The translations under genes were made by a program, and so were the position numbers. The notes under the pieces were generated by a model that was not told the DNA's origin, searched no databases, and saw only the letters and a list, made by a program, of their open reading frames with translations. A stretch of 64,000 nucleotides of DNA from Aeromicrobium chenweiae (GTDB lineage Bacteria > Actinomycetota > Actinomycetes > Propionibacteriales > Nocardioidaceae), in NCBI RefSeq assembly GCF_003065605.1, contig NZ_CP026952.1:3653742-3717741 (forward strand), given 5' to 3'. Shown here one piece after another: positions 36,918 to 45,618 of this stretch; within the stretch, counting starts at the first letter, position 1; every line of letters starts with the position of its first letter.

Positions 36918-37802
36918 TCAGAGGCCGACGGACTCGTAGATGTCGTCGAGGGCGTCCAGGTACGCGCCCTGGTCGTCGCCGATCTTCTGCTGCACCTCGG
37001 CGGACATCTTGGTGACCTCCTCGGCCACCTCCTCGTACCGCGCATTCCACTTCTCGGCCTCGATCTGCCAGTAGCCGCAGGTGTAGAAGTCGGCCTGCGG
37101 CCACCTCAGCTCGCGGCGCAGGTGCCGGCGCACCGCCCGGCTGGAGCGGGCCTCACCGGCCAGCCACACGTAGCGGTCGGACTCGGGCAGCTCGCGCGAG
37201 GTGACCGCGTCGCTGAGCGCCTCACAGATGTCGGTGTCCTTCGCGACGACCTGCCACGTGACGTCGACGTCCGCGGGGCTCGGCAGCTCGATGCGGTCCG
37301 CCGCGTCGGTGAGGACCACGTGGACGACGGCCCGCTGCGACGGCGACAGGCCGCGCAGGATGCGGGCGACCGCGGGCAGGCCGGTGATGTCGGCGACCAG
37401 CAGCTGCCAGCCGACGTCCGCCGGGGCGGCGTACAGGCCGTGCGGCTCGATCAGCCCGACGACGTCGCCCGGCCGGCAGGTCCGCGCCCACTCCGAGCCC
37501 ACGCCCTCGTCGTGCACCGCGATGTCGAGGTCGATGCGGGTCTCGCCGTCGACGACCCGGTGGTCCGAGATCGTGTAGACGCGAAAGTGCGGCTCGACCG
37601 CTCCCTCGGCGTACGTGATGGCCCAGGTGGCGTCGTCGATCTGCGGCAGCGCCAGCTCCTCGCCGGCCGGCGGGATCAGCACCCGGATGTACTCGTCGGG
37701 GACGCCGGTGGACGCGTAGTCGTGCAGCCCGCCCAACGTCACGGTCACCAGGTGCGCTGAGAGCTGTCGACGACCGAGCACCGTGGCGGTGTACGTCTTC
37801 AC
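36918..37802 (-). CDS. siderophore-interacting protein (FAD-dependent ferric reductase type)
   Basis: The 294-residue protein matches the SIP/ViuB family. The FAD-binding signature is FRVYTISDHR, followed by the LDIAVHDEGVGSEWARTCRPGDVVGLIEPHG barrel. A C-terminal NAD(P)H domain has WLAGEARSSRAVRRHLRREL and FYTCGYW. The family reduces Fe(III)-siderophores in the cytoplasm to release iron. I chose GTG 37802 for the GGAAGGA ribosome site 7 bases upstream. An IdeR/DmdR-like iron box lies directly before it, which supports iron repression. Confidence 0.92.
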   Translation of the reverse strand: MKTYTATVLGRRQLSAHLVTVTLGGLHDYASTGVPDEYIRVLIPPAGEELALPQIDDATWAITYAEGAVEPHFRVYTISDHRVVDGETRIDLDIAVHDEGVGSEWARTCRPGDVVGLIEPHGLYAAPADVGWQLLVADITGLPAVARILRGLSPSQRAVVHVVLTDAADRIELPSPADVDVTWQVVAKDTDICEALSDAVTSRELPESDRYVWLAGEARSSRAVRRHLRRELRWPQADFYTCGYWQIEAEKWNARYEEVAEEVTKMSAEVQQKIGDDQGAYLDALDDIYESVGL

Positions 37803-37827
37803 AGTCGGGTCCTTCCGTCGGGGAGAC

Positions 37828-37846
37828 TTAGGCAAGGCTAACCGAC
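37828..37846 (-). promoter_or_regulatory. IdeR/DmdR iron box
   Basis: TTAGGCAAGGCTAACCGAC matches the 19-bp consensus TTAGGTTAGGCTAACCTAA at 15 positions, including the AGGCTAACC half. It lies 26 bases upstream of the siderophore-interacting protein start, so iron-loaded IdeR/DmdR would repress the gene. It also lies 35 bases before the divergent FemX-like gene. Confidence 0.75.
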
Positions 37847-37880
37847 GAAGCGGCGTAGGGGCACGCCGCCGGTTGGTAGC

Positions 37881-39026
37881 GTGGAGCAAGTGACGTCAGC
37901 CCCTCTCCCCGCACGCCTCCGTGTCAGAACCATCAGCGGCTCGCAGCACCTGGACTTCATCCGGAGCCGCCCGTCCGTCAGCTTCCTGCAGACCCCTGCG
38001 TGGGCGGTGGTGAAGAGCGAGTGGCGTGGCGAGTCGATCGGCTGGTTCGACGGTGACCGGATCGTCGGCGCCGCCCTCGTGCTCTACCGCAAGGTGCCGA
38101 GGCTCAAGCGCTACCTGGCGTACCTGCCCGAGGGCCCGGACATCGACTGGCTGGGGGGCGACCTCGAGCGCTGGCTGGACCCGCTGCGCGTCCACCTCAA
38201 GGACCAGGGCGCGTTCGGCATCCGCATGGGCCCGCCCGTGGTCACCCGCCGCTGGCACGCCGGGACGATCAAGCAGGCGATCGCCGACCCGGTGCTCGCG
38301 ACGCTGTCCGACGTGCCCGCGGACGTCAACGACGACACCGCCCTCGCGGTCGCCACCTCCCTGACGCGGCTGGGCTGGAAGGAGCTGCCGACCGAGGGCG
38401 GCTTCTCCGCCGGACAGCCGAAGTTCAACTTCCAGGTGCCGCTCGCGGGCCGCACCGAGGAGGACGTCCTCGCCGGCATGAACCAGCTCTGGCGTCGCAA
38501 CATCAAGAAGGCCGCGAAGGCCGGCGTCGAGGTCGAGGCCGGCACCCGCGACGACCTCGCCGAGTTCCACCGCGTGTACGCCGAGACCGCCGAGCGGGAC
38601 CACTTCACCCCCCGCCCCTTGTCGTACTTCGAGCGCATGTGGGACGCCCTGACCGCGGAGGAGCCCGACCGCCTCGTCCTCTACCTCGCGCGCCACGAGG
38701 GCGATCTCGTCGCAGCGACCACGATGGTCCGCGTCGGCGAGCACGCCTGGTACTCGTACGGGGCGTCCACCACGGCCAAGCGCGACGTCCGCGGCTCGAA
38801 CGCGATCCAGTGGCAGATGATGCGCGACGCGCTGGCCGCCGGTGCGACGACGTACGACATGCGCGGCATCACCGAGACCCTCGACCCGGCTGACTCCCAC
38901 GTCGGGCTGATCCAGTTCAAGGTCGGCACCGGCGGCGAGGCGGTGGAGTACCTCGGGGAGTGGGACCTGCCGATCAACCGTGCGCTCCACCTGGGCTTCA
39001 CTGCATATATGAGGAGACGAGGATGA
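37881..39026 (+). CDS. FemA/FemB/FemX-like peptidoglycan interpeptide-bridge aminoacyltransferase
   Basis: The 381-residue protein has the tandem GNAT-like Fem fold: SVSFLQTPAWAVVKSEWRGESIGWFD, the AYLPEGPDIDW strand, MNQLWRRNIKKAAKAGVEVEAG and WYSYGASTTAKRDVRGSNAIQWQMMRDAL. Fem enzymes add amino acids from aminoacyl-tRNA to the lipid II stem peptide on the cytoplasmic side. The start may be GTG 37881 or GTG 37890. It is followed by an alanine-racemase-like gene, and both fit cell-wall precursor work. Confidence 0.88.
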   Translation: MEQVTSAPLPARLRVRTISGSQHLDFIRSRPSVSFLQTPAWAVVKSEWRGESIGWFDGDRIVGAALVLYRKVPRLKRYLAYLPEGPDIDWLGGDLERWLDPLRVHLKDQGAFGIRMGPPVVTRRWHAGTIKQAIADPVLATLSDVPADVNDDTALAVATSLTRLGWKELPTEGGFSAGQPKFNFQVPLAGRTEEDVLAGMNQLWRRNIKKAAKAGVEVEAGTRDDLAEFHRVYAETAERDHFTPRPLSYFERMWDALTAEEPDRLVLYLARHEGDLVAATTMVRVGEHAWYSYGASTTAKRDVRGSNAIQWQMMRDALAAGATTYDMRGITETLDPADSHVGLIQFKVGTGGEAVEYLGEWDLPINRALHLGFTAYMRRRG

Positions 39027-39144
39027 GCCGCAGCACGCGCCCGGACGCGCTGACCGGGGTCATCGGCTGCGCTGCGCGTGTTGCGGGGCATCCGAGCGAC
39101 GAGAGCGGCGCCGCAGGCGCCGATATGAGGAGACGAGGATGAGC
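39007..39144 (+). repeat. 22-bp direct repeats bounding a 94-bp insert
   Basis: An identical 22-mer with the core GAGGAGACGAGGATGAGC occurs at 39007-39028 and 39123-39144. The first copy carries the femX-like stop and a ribosome-site/ATG; the second carries the ribosome site and ATG of the alanine-racemase-like gene. Between them a 39-codon frame (39023-39142) begins MSRSTRPDAL and ends DMRRRG, mimicking the FemX-like C-terminus YMRRRG. This looks like a duplication, or an insertion flanked by target repeats. Confidence 0.85.
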
Positions 39145-40191
39145 GGCGGTTTCGAGCTCGACGTCGACGCCGAGCGCTGGCGGCGGCACCTGACCACGGT
39201 CGTCGAGGCGACGCCGGGCATCGTCCCGGTGGTCAAGGGCAACGGCTACGGGCTGGGCCGCGACCTGCTGGCCGCGGAGTCCACCCGTCTCGGGCTCGGC
39301 ACGATCGCGGTCGGCACGTACCGCGAGGTGCCGGAGGCGCTGGCGGCCTTCGGCGGTGACGTCATGGTGCTGACGCCGTGGCGCCCGTTCTTCGACCACG
39401 TCGTGCTGGACGACCGGGTCATCCACACGATGAGCCGGGTCGAGGACATCGCCGCCCTGGCCGCCGCCGCGCCGGGGGCCCGCGTCCTGCTCGAGGGCGA
39501 GACGTCGATGGCCCGCCACGGCCTGGACCGCCACGAGCTCGCCGCCGCGGTCGGCGTCCTCGGCGACCTGCAGGTCGAGGGCTTCGCGATCCACCTGCCG
39601 CTCGGTCCCAACGGCCGGGCCGGGGGCAACTTCGCTGAGGCGCAGTCCTGGGCCGCGGTGCTCGAGGCGTCGCAGGTCGAGACGACCACCCTGTACGTCT
39701 CGCACCTGACCGCGGCCGAGCTCACCGCCCTGCGCACCCACCGCCCCAACCTGGACGTCCGGCCCCGCATCGGCACGTCGCTGTGGCTCGGCGACCTCGG
39801 CGCCCTGTCCGTCCACGCGACGGTCCTCGACGCCCACCTCGTCGCCCGCGGCGAGCGCATCGGCTACCGGCAGAAGCCCATGCCGCGCGACGGCACGCTG
39901 CTGGTCATCGCCGGCGGCACGAGCCACGGCATCGGCCTGGAGGCGCCCAAGGCGTCCTCGGGCGCCGTCCAGCGCGGCAAGCTGCTGGCCAAGGGCGGCC
40001 TCGAGGCGGCCGGGTTCTCGCTGTCACCGTTCACGATCGCGGGCAAGCAGCGCTGGTTCGCCGAGCCCCCGCACATGCAGGCCAGCATGATCTTCCTGCC
40101 GGCCGGCTCCACGGCGCCCGAGGTGGGCACCGACGTCGACGTCGCGGTGCGTTTCACCACCGCGACGTTCGACGCCGTCAACCTGCGCTGA
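39139..40191 (+). CDS. alanine racemase-like PLP protein
   Basis: The 350-residue protein has the PLP-barrel opening GIVPVVKGNGYGLGRDLLA with the cofactor lysine. It continues with RVLLEGETSMARHGLD, VEGFAIHLPLG, and DVRPRIGTSLWLGDLGAL. It is shorter and more divergent than housekeeping alanine racemases, so its amino-acid substrate is uncertain. The neighbouring FemX-like gene suggests cell-wall precursor metabolism. The start follows the second copy of a 22-bp repeat, which supplies its GGAG-type ribosome site. Confidence 0.75.
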   Translation: MSGGFELDVDAERWRRHLTTVVEATPGIVPVVKGNGYGLGRDLLAAESTRLGLGTIAVGTYREVPEALAAFGGDVMVLTPWRPFFDHVVLDDRVIHTMSRVEDIAALAAAAPGARVLLEGETSMARHGLDRHELAAAVGVLGDLQVEGFAIHLPLGPNGRAGGNFAEAQSWAAVLEASQVETTTLYVSHLTAAELTALRTHRPNLDVRPRIGTSLWLGDLGALSVHATVLDAHLVARGERIGYRQKPMPRDGTLLVIAGGTSHGIGLEAPKASSGAVQRGKLLAKGGLEAAGFSLSPFTIAGKQRWFAEPPHMQASMIFLPAGSTAPEVGTDVDVAVRFTTATFDAVNLR

Positions 40192-40197
40192 GCTCGC

Positions 40198-42426
40198 TCA
40201 CGGCCTGGGGTCCGGAGGAGTCCGGCGCCCCGGATCCGTCGGCTGCGGCGGCTGCGGCGTCGTCGGAGCCGGCGTCGTCGGCTCCGGTTCCGGCGGCTGC
40301 GTCGTGGTCGGCTTCGGCGTCGTCGGCTTCGGCGTCGTCGGCTCGGGCTTCGGCTTGGGCTTGGTGGTCTTCTCCGGCTTCGGCGCGGGGGCCTGGTAGA
40401 CCGGCCCCTTGTCGCTCTTGAGGTTGGCCGGCGGCGGGAAGGTGCCGCACTCGGTCGGGTCCAGCACCTGGTCCATGTAGAGCTTGAACGTCTTGGCCGG
40501 GATCTGCCCGCCGAAGAACGGGACCATGTAGCCCTCGAGATCGGCGTTGCCGAGCTTGCCGCGGTTGTACATCACCACGGTGGCCAGCTTGGGCGTGAAC
40601 CCGGCGAACCACGAGGACGACACGTGCTGGTCGTCGTCCGGCCCGGCCGTGGCCGTGCCGGTCTTGCCGGCCGTCGTGCAGATCGTGTTGCCGTTGGTGC
40701 CCGTGCCGCCACGGACGACGCCCTGCAGCGCGGCGATCGTGTCGGCCGCGACGTCCTTGGGGATCGCCTGCTTGGTCTTGACCTCGTGCTGGTACTTGGT
40801 GTCGCCGCGGTAGTCCGAGACCTTCTTGATGATGAACCAGTCGGCCCGCTTGCCGCCGGCCGCGATCGTCGCGTACGCGTTGGCCATGTCGACCGGCGCG
40901 ACCGGGAAGAAGCCGAGCGGCGTCACGAGCGGGGCGCCGTTCTTCTTGACCTCGTCCAGGACCCGCGACGGGACGCCGGCCTGCTGCGCAGCCTCGAGCA
41001 CCTTGTCGGGCCCGTCCTCCATCTGGTCGACGAGGTCGACGAACGCCGTGTTGACGGACTCCTGCGTCGCCATCGACAGCGGGATGTAGCCGAACGACGC
41101 ACCGCCGCTGTCGCCCTGGTTCTCGGCGATCTGCTCGCCGTTCTTGAACAGCGGCGAGGTTCCGTTGAGCCGGGTCGTGAGGCTGTAGCCGTCCTCGAGC
41201 GCCGCGACGACCGCGAACGCCTTGAACGTCGACCCCGGCTGCGTGCCCGAGGTCGCCCAGTTGACCTGGTTCTTCAGGTAGTCGCGTCCGGCGTACATCG
41301 CCCGCACGGCACCCGTGCCGGGCTGGATCGAGACGAGGGACTGGTGCAGCTCGGACGCGTCCGGGCGCAGCGCCTTGATCGACGCGATGGCCTTCTTCTG
41401 CTTGTTGTAGTCGAAGGTCGTGACGATGCGCAGCCCGCCGCCGTCGACCTCGGAGGAGTCGAAGCCGAGCTTGGTGTTCATCTGACGCTTGACCAGGTCG
41501 AGCAGGTAGCCCTTCGAGCCGCTGAACCGGTTGCTGTCCTTCTTCTCGATCACCTTGGGGAGGCGGTCGGAGAACTTCGCGGCCTGCTCGGCGGTGATCG
41601 CACCGGACTTGGCCATGCCGCCCAGCACGTACGTGAAGCGCGGCAGGATGCGGTCCTTGGCGCCCTCGGCGTACGGGTCGTAGTAGCTCGGGCTGTTGAT
41701 GATCGTCGCGAGCAGCGCGGACTGGGCGTAGTTGAGCTTGGCGGCCGGCTTGCCGAAGTACGTCTGCGCGGCGACCTCGACGCCGTACGCGCCGTTGCCG
41801 AAGTAGATCGTGTTGAGGTAGCCCTCGAGGATCTCCTTCTTGCTCAGCTGGTTGTGGATCTTGACCGAGAGGATGGCTTCCTTGATCTTGCGCGAGTACG
41901 ACCGCTCCTGCGACAGGTAGAGGATCTTCACGTACTGCTGCGTGATCGTGGAGCCACCGGCCTGCACGGATCCGCTCGTGGTGTTGTCACGTGCGGCGCG
42001 GATGATGCCCTTGATGTCGATGCCGCGGTTCGTGTAGAACGAGCGGTCCTCGGCGGCGATGGCGGCGGCCTGCATCGAGGCGGGGATCTGGTCGATCGAG
42101 ATGCTCTCGCGGTCCTGCGTCGCGAACTCACCGAGCTTGTGCTTGCCGTCGGAGTAGTAGACCTGCGTGGTCTGGGTCTGGAAGTCGGCGTTCGCGTCGG
42201 GGATCGCAATCGCGCGGTAGAGGATGAAGAACGTCGCCGCGAGCGCCAGTGCGCCGGCGACGCCGAGGAACGCGACCCAGCGGATGAGCTTGGACCACCA
42301 CGGTCCACGGCCGCCGATGCGGTGACCGAAGCCCCTGATGCGGGCGCCGAAGCCGCCGCTCGTGGTGCCAGCGCTCTTCGTGGTCGTGCGCTTTCTCTGT
42401 GTTGCCAAGGGTCCGTCTACCTCCAT
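40198..42426 (-). CDS. bifunctional class A penicillin-binding protein
   Basis: The 742-residue protein has a cytoplasmic Arg/Gly-rich tail and one membrane helix (LIRWVAFLGVAGALALAATFFILY). A GT51 glycosyltransferase domain follows (catalytic Glu in AAEDRSFYTNRGID; GGSTITQQYVK), then a transpeptidase with the Ser-x-x-Lys box GSTFKAF, an SVN motif in QESVNTAF and KTGT. A Pro/Thr/Lys-rich extracellular tail ends the protein. It polymerises and cross-links peptidoglycan. ATG 42426 or a TTG at 42408 (better spaced to GGAGG) could be the start. It is divergent from padR-ino1. Confidence 0.93.
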   Translation of the reverse strand: MEVDGPLATQRKRTTTKSAGTTSGGFGARIRGFGHRIGGRGPWWSKLIRWVAFLGVAGALALAATFFILYRAIAIPDANADFQTQTTQVYYSDGKHKLGEFATQDRESISIDQIPASMQAAAIAAEDRSFYTNRGIDIKGIIRAARDNTTSGSVQAGGSTITQQYVKILYLSQERSYSRKIKEAILSVKIHNQLSKKEILEGYLNTIYFGNGAYGVEVAAQTYFGKPAAKLNYAQSALLATIINSPSYYDPYAEGAKDRILPRFTYVLGGMAKSGAITAEQAAKFSDRLPKVIEKKDSNRFSGSKGYLLDLVKRQMNTKLGFDSSEVDGGGLRIVTTFDYNKQKKAIASIKALRPDASELHQSLVSIQPGTGAVRAMYAGRDYLKNQVNWATSGTQPGSTFKAFAVVAALEDGYSLTTRLNGTSPLFKNGEQIAENQGDSGGASFGYIPLSMATQESVNTAFVDLVDQMEDGPDKVLEAAQQAGVPSRVLDEVKKNGAPLVTPLGFFPVAPVDMANAYATIAAGGKRADWFIIKKVSDYRGDTKYQHEVKTKQAIPKDVAADTIAALQGVVRGGTGTNGNTICTTAGKTGTATAGPDDDQHVSSSWFAGFTPKLATVVMYNRGKLGNADLEGYMVPFFGGQIPAKTFKLYMDQVLDPTECGTFPPPANLKSDKGPVYQAPAPKPEKTTKPKPKPEPTTPKPTTPKPTTTQPPEPEPTTPAPTTPQPPQPTDPGRRTPPDPRP

Positions 42427-42553
42427 CGGGGATCCAGGAAGCGGATCCGCCCCGTCAAGTGTGCCGAACGTACCGGGTAATGCCGAATCGCCGGGCCCTT
42501 CCGTGTCGCGACTCACCCGACGCGGGGGTGTTGGCGCACGTGCCGGATCGATG

Positions 42554-42569
42554 TATCGTCTCGATATAA
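42554..42569 (+). promoter_or_regulatory. probable PadR operator overlapping a -10 element
   Basis: TATCG-TCT-CGATA is a perfect inverted repeat at 42554-42566, and TATAAC at 42564-42569 is a good -10 hexamer for the padR-ino1 transcript. The overlap suggests autorepression by the PadR protein encoded 28 bases downstream. No clear -35 was found. Confidence 0.5.
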
Positions 42570-42597
42570 CAAACGGCTTCATATGTCAGGACGGAAC

Positions 42598-43182
42598 ATG
42601 ACAAGACGCGGCGCGGCGCTGGAGGTGGCGGTCCTCGGACTGCTGCACGACGCCCCGATGCACGGCTACGAGCTGCGCAAGCAGGTCAACGCCCTGCTGG
42701 GCTGGGGTCGCATCCTGTCCTACGGCACGCTCTACCCCGCGCTGAAGGCGCTCGGCAAGGCCGGCTACATCGTGGCCGACCAGACCGAGACGCCCGAGAG
42801 CAAGGGCCGGCGTGCCCGGATCGTCTACCAGCTCACGGCCGAGGGCAAGGAGTACTTCGCCCAGGCGCTCGAGGACTCGGGCCCGTCGGCGTGGGACGAC
42901 GAGACATTCGGCGTGCGGTTCGCGTTCTTCGCCCGCACCGACGCCGCCTCGAGGGTGCGCATCCTCGAGGGTCGCCGGAGCCGCTTGGAGGAGCGGCTCG
43001 AGAACGTCCGCACGGCCGGGCAGCGCAAGCGTGAGCGCGTCGACTCCTACACCTTGGAGCTGCAACGTCACGGCCTGGAGTCAGTCGAGCGCGAGGTGAA
43101 GTGGCTGACCGAGCTGATCGATCGCGAGCGATCGGGCGGCTATCCCGATGCAGACACCCCAGACAACCAACCAACGAAGTGA
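42598..43182 (+). CDS. PadR-family transcriptional regulator
   Basis: The 194-residue protein has the PadR winged helix ([66 protein letters not shown]) and a coiled C-terminal half ([29 protein letters not shown]). The ATG at 42598 has an AGGACGGA ribosome site. It is followed after 20 bases by ino1, an order also seen in streptomycetes, so it probably regulates inositol synthesis and itself. Confidence 0.92.
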   Translation: MTRRGAALEVAVLGLLHDAPMHGYELRKQVNALLGWGRILSYGTLYPALKALGKAGYIVADQTETPESKGRRARIVYQLTAEGKEYFAQALEDSGPSAWDDETFGVRFAFFARTDAASRVRILEGRRSRLEERLENVRTAGQRKRERVDSYTLELQRHGLESVEREVKWLTELIDRERSGGYPDADTPDNQPTK

Positions 43183-43202
43183 AGAACAACGAAGGAGAAC
43201 CC

Positions 43203-44282
43203 ATGGGTTCGGTACGCGTAGCAATTGTGGGTGTGGGCAACTGCGCCACGTCGCTGATCCAGGGCGTGGAGTACTACAAGGACGCTGACCCCGAGGCCGG
43301 CGTCCCCGGGCTCATGCACGTCAAGTTCGGTGAGTACCACGTCAAGGACATCGAGTTCGTCGCCGCGTTCGACGTCGACGCCAAGAAGGTCGGCTTCGAC
43401 CTGGCCGAGGCGACGCAGGCCAGCGAGAACAACACGATCAAGATCGCCGACGTCCCCCCGACCGGTATCACCGTCCAGAAGGGCAACACGCTCGACGGTC
43501 TCGGCAAGTACTACCGCGAGACCATCGAGGAGTCGGACGCCCCGGCGGTCGACGTCGTCCAGGTCCTCAAGGACACCCAGGCCGACGTGCTCGTGTCGTA
43601 CCTGCCGGTGGGCTCGGAGGAGGCCGACAAGTTCTACGCGCAGTGCGCGATCGACGCGAAGGTCGCGTTCGTCAACGCCCTGCCCGTGTTCATCGCCTCC
43701 GACCCCGAGTGGGCGCGCAAGTTCGAGGACGCCGGCGTCCCGATCATCGGTGACGACATCAAGAGCCAGGTCGGCGCGACCATCACGCACCGGGTGATGG
43801 CCAAGCTGTTCCAGGACCGTGGCGTCGTGCTCGACCGCACGTACCAGCTCAACGTCGGCGGCAACATGGACTTCAAGAACATGCTGGAGCGCGACCGCCT
43901 CGAGTCCAAGAAGATCTCCAAGACGCAGGCCGTGACGTCGAACATCGACCACGACCTCGGCGCCAAGAACGTCCACATCGGCCCGAGCGACTACGTCCAG
44001 TGGCTCGACGACCGCAAGTGGGCGTACGTCCGCCTCGAGGGTCGCGCGTTCGGCGACGTGCCGCTCAACCTGGAGTACAAGCTCGAGGTCTGGGACTCGC
44101 CGAACTCGGCCGGCATCATCATCGACGCGATCCGCGCGGCGAAGATCGCGAAGGACCGCGGCATCGGCGGCGCCCTGCTGTCGGCCTCGTCCTACCTGAT
44201 GAAGTCGCCTCCGGAGCAGCGTCCCGACGACCTGGGTCGCGAGATGCTGGAGAAGTACATCGCCGGAGAGGTCGAGCGCTGA
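43203..44282 (+). CDS. ino1: myo-inositol-1-phosphate synthase
   Basis: The 359-residue enzyme converts glucose 6-phosphate to inositol 1-phosphate using NAD. It has the actinobacterial short-form sequence: [77 protein letters not shown] and [13 protein letters not shown]. Inositol feeds phosphatidylinositol and mycothiol. A GAAGGAG ribosome site precedes the ATG, and a strong terminator follows the stop. Confidence 0.96.
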   Translation: MGSVRVAIVGVGNCATSLIQGVEYYKDADPEAGVPGLMHVKFGEYHVKDIEFVAAFDVDAKKVGFDLAEATQASENNTIKIADVPPTGITVQKGNTLDGLGKYYRETIEESDAPAVDVVQVLKDTQADVLVSYLPVGSEEADKFYAQCAIDAKVAFVNALPVFIASDPEWARKFEDAGVPIIGDDIKSQVGATITHRVMAKLFQDRGVVLDRTYQLNVGGNMDFKNMLERDRLESKKISKTQAVTSNIDHDLGAKNVHIGPSDYVQWLDDRKWAYVRLEGRAFGDVPLNLEYKLEVWDSPNSAGIIIDAIRAAKIAKDRGIGGALLSASSYLMKSPPEQRPDDLGREMLEKYIAGEVER

Positions 44283-44300
44283 GCGCCTGACCTGACGACG

Positions 44301-44333
44301 AGGGGGCCGGTTCCGTGAGGGACCGGCCCCTTC
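44301..44333 (+). terminator. rho-independent-like terminator after ino1
   Basis: GGGGCCGGT (44303-44311) pairs with ACCGGCCCC (44322-44330) around a 10-base loop and is followed by TTCGT. It sits 20 bases after the ino1 stop and directly before the convergent tetR gene, so it may serve both. Confidence 0.85.
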
Positions 44334-44334
44334 G

Positions 44335-44940
44335 TCATGTCCGTGCGGACGCCTCGGTCAGCAGGCTGAGGAGGGACGCGCGCACCACGGCGCGTGCCGC
44401 GTCCGGGTCCAGCCCCAGGTCGTCCCGCAGCGACGACCACGTCGGCCAGCTCGAGGCGACGAAGAGGCCGGCGGCGAGGACGTCCCGCCCGGGCCCCTCG
44501 GCCGTGAGCTCGGCGGCGAACACGTGGGCCAGGTCGTCGCGGACCCGGTCGACGTGCTGGCGACGGCTCTCCTGCAGCGCGACCGAGAACGGCTCGCCCA
44601 GCGCGGCCGAGCGGGCGGCCGGTGCCAGGTGCTCGAGCCGGCGCGCGCGCATGTCGAGGTACCGCTCCACGCGCTCGTCCAGCGGCAGCCCGGGATCGAT
44701 GTCGTCCCGCAGCTCCGCATCGGCCTCGAGCCAGTACGCCGTCGTGGCACCCAGGAGGGTCTCGGTGTCCTTGTAGTTGAGCCACAGGGTGCGCACCGAG
44801 ATGCCGGCCCGCTGCGCGATGACCTTCGCGGTCGGCTTGAGGACGCCCTCACGCAGCAGCGCGGTGTGCGCCTCGACGATGGCGTCACGCGTGCGTTGGC
44901 CTCGAGCGACCCTGCCGTCGGTGTGCTGGTGTACGGCCAT
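44335..44940 (-). CDS. TetR-family transcriptional regulator (paralogue 1)
   Basis: The 201-residue protein has an N-terminal helix-turn-helix (RTRDAIVEAHTALLREG, TAKVIAQRAGISVRTLWLNYKD) and a helical ligand-binding half. Its first 75 residues closely parallel the adjacent tetR gene, so the two are tandem duplicates. I chose ATG 44940 (MAVHQHTDG); ATG 44955 is possible. It follows paralogue 2 by only 8 bases, probably in one transcript, and likely takes part in control of the divergent ABC transporter. Confidence 0.88.
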   Translation of the reverse strand: MAVHQHTDGRVARGQRTRDAIVEAHTALLREGVLKPTAKVIAQRAGISVRTLWLNYKDTETLLGATTAYWLEADAELRDDIDPGLPLDERVERYLDMRARRLEHLAPAARSAALGEPFSVALQESRRQHVDRVRDDLAHVFAAELTAEGPGRDVLAAGLFVASSWPTWSSLRDDLGLDPDAARAVVRASLLSLLTEASART

Positions 44941-44948
44941 GTCGCAGA

Positions 44949-45545
44949 TCACCATACGCCGGGACGCTCGAGCACGAGGCGGAACCCGAGACGCACCACC
45001 TCGGTGGCCTGCTCGACGCTGAGGCCCTCGTCGTCACGCAGCAGCTGCCAGGTCATGCTGTTCGCAAGGGCGAACAGCAGGCGGTGCGCCACCGAGTCCC
45101 GCGCGGTGCCGAGCTCGGCACCGAACGTCGCGACGAGGTCGGCGTGCAGCCGCTCCAGGTGCTGCAGCCGCGCGGCGCGGAGCGCCGGCGAGAACGGCTC
45201 GCTGGTCAGCCCGGACCGCGCTGCCGGAGCCAGCCCCTCCATCCGGGCGGCCCGCTGGACGCAGAAGCGGTCGATCCGGTCCGCGAGCGGCAGCGTCGCC
45301 GGGACGGGTGTCCAGCTCGCCGCGTCGTGCTCGAGCCAGTAACGGCCGGTCGCCTCCAGCAGGGACTCGATGTCCTTGAAGTTCAGCCAGAGCGTCCGCA
45401 GCGACACACCGGCCCGGGATGCGACCGACTTGCCGGTGGGCCGCAGGTCGCCCTCGCGCAGGAGGGCGGAGTGTGCGTCGACGATCGCCTCACGGGTGCG
45501 CACGCCCCGGGCGACCCGGCCGTCCGAGTGCTGCGGACCGGTCAT
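44949..45545 (-). CDS. TetR-family transcriptional regulator (paralogue 2)
   Basis: The 198-residue protein has the TetR helix-turn-helix (DGRVARGVRTREAIVDAHSALL, SVASRAGVSLRTLWLNFKD) and a helical C-terminal ligand domain (FGAELGTARDSVAHRLLFALANSMTW). The start ATG 45545 lies 72 bases from the divergent transporter operon start. That gap contains an ACAC-TCT-GTGT inverted repeat likely bound by one or both paralogues. Confidence 0.9.
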   Translation of the reverse strand: MTGPQHSDGRVARGVRTREAIVDAHSALLREGDLRPTGKSVASRAGVSLRTLWLNFKDIESLLEATGRYWLEHDAASWTPVPATLPLADRIDRFCVQRAARMEGLAPAARSGLTSEPFSPALRAARLQHLERLHADLVATFGAELGTARDSVAHRLLFALANSMTWQLLRDDEGLSVEQATEVVRLGFRLVLERPGVW

Positions 45546-45582
45546 CGCTCCTCCATCCAGTGGGTCGCATCGTCCGGGGTGG

Positions 45583-45618
45583 TTGACGCGTCGAAGAAAA
45601 ACATACACTCTGTGTGCA
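45583..45618 (+). promoter_or_regulatory. promoter and operator of the liv-type transporter operon
   Basis: TTGACG at 45583-45588 and TACACT at 45604-45609 form -35 and -10 elements 15 bases apart. The start site would then fall at about 45616-45618, on the ATG itself, implying a leaderless mRNA. The inverted repeat ACAC-TCT-GTGT covers the -10 and start region, a good place for TetR repression. Confidence 0.55.

Noticed and set aside
39023..39142. 39-codon gene between the FemX-like and alanine-racemase-like genes
   Set aside because: It has a ribosome site only because the 22-bp junction is duplicated; the peptide resembles nothing and ends in a copy of the repeat. Kept as part of the repeat entry, not as a gene.
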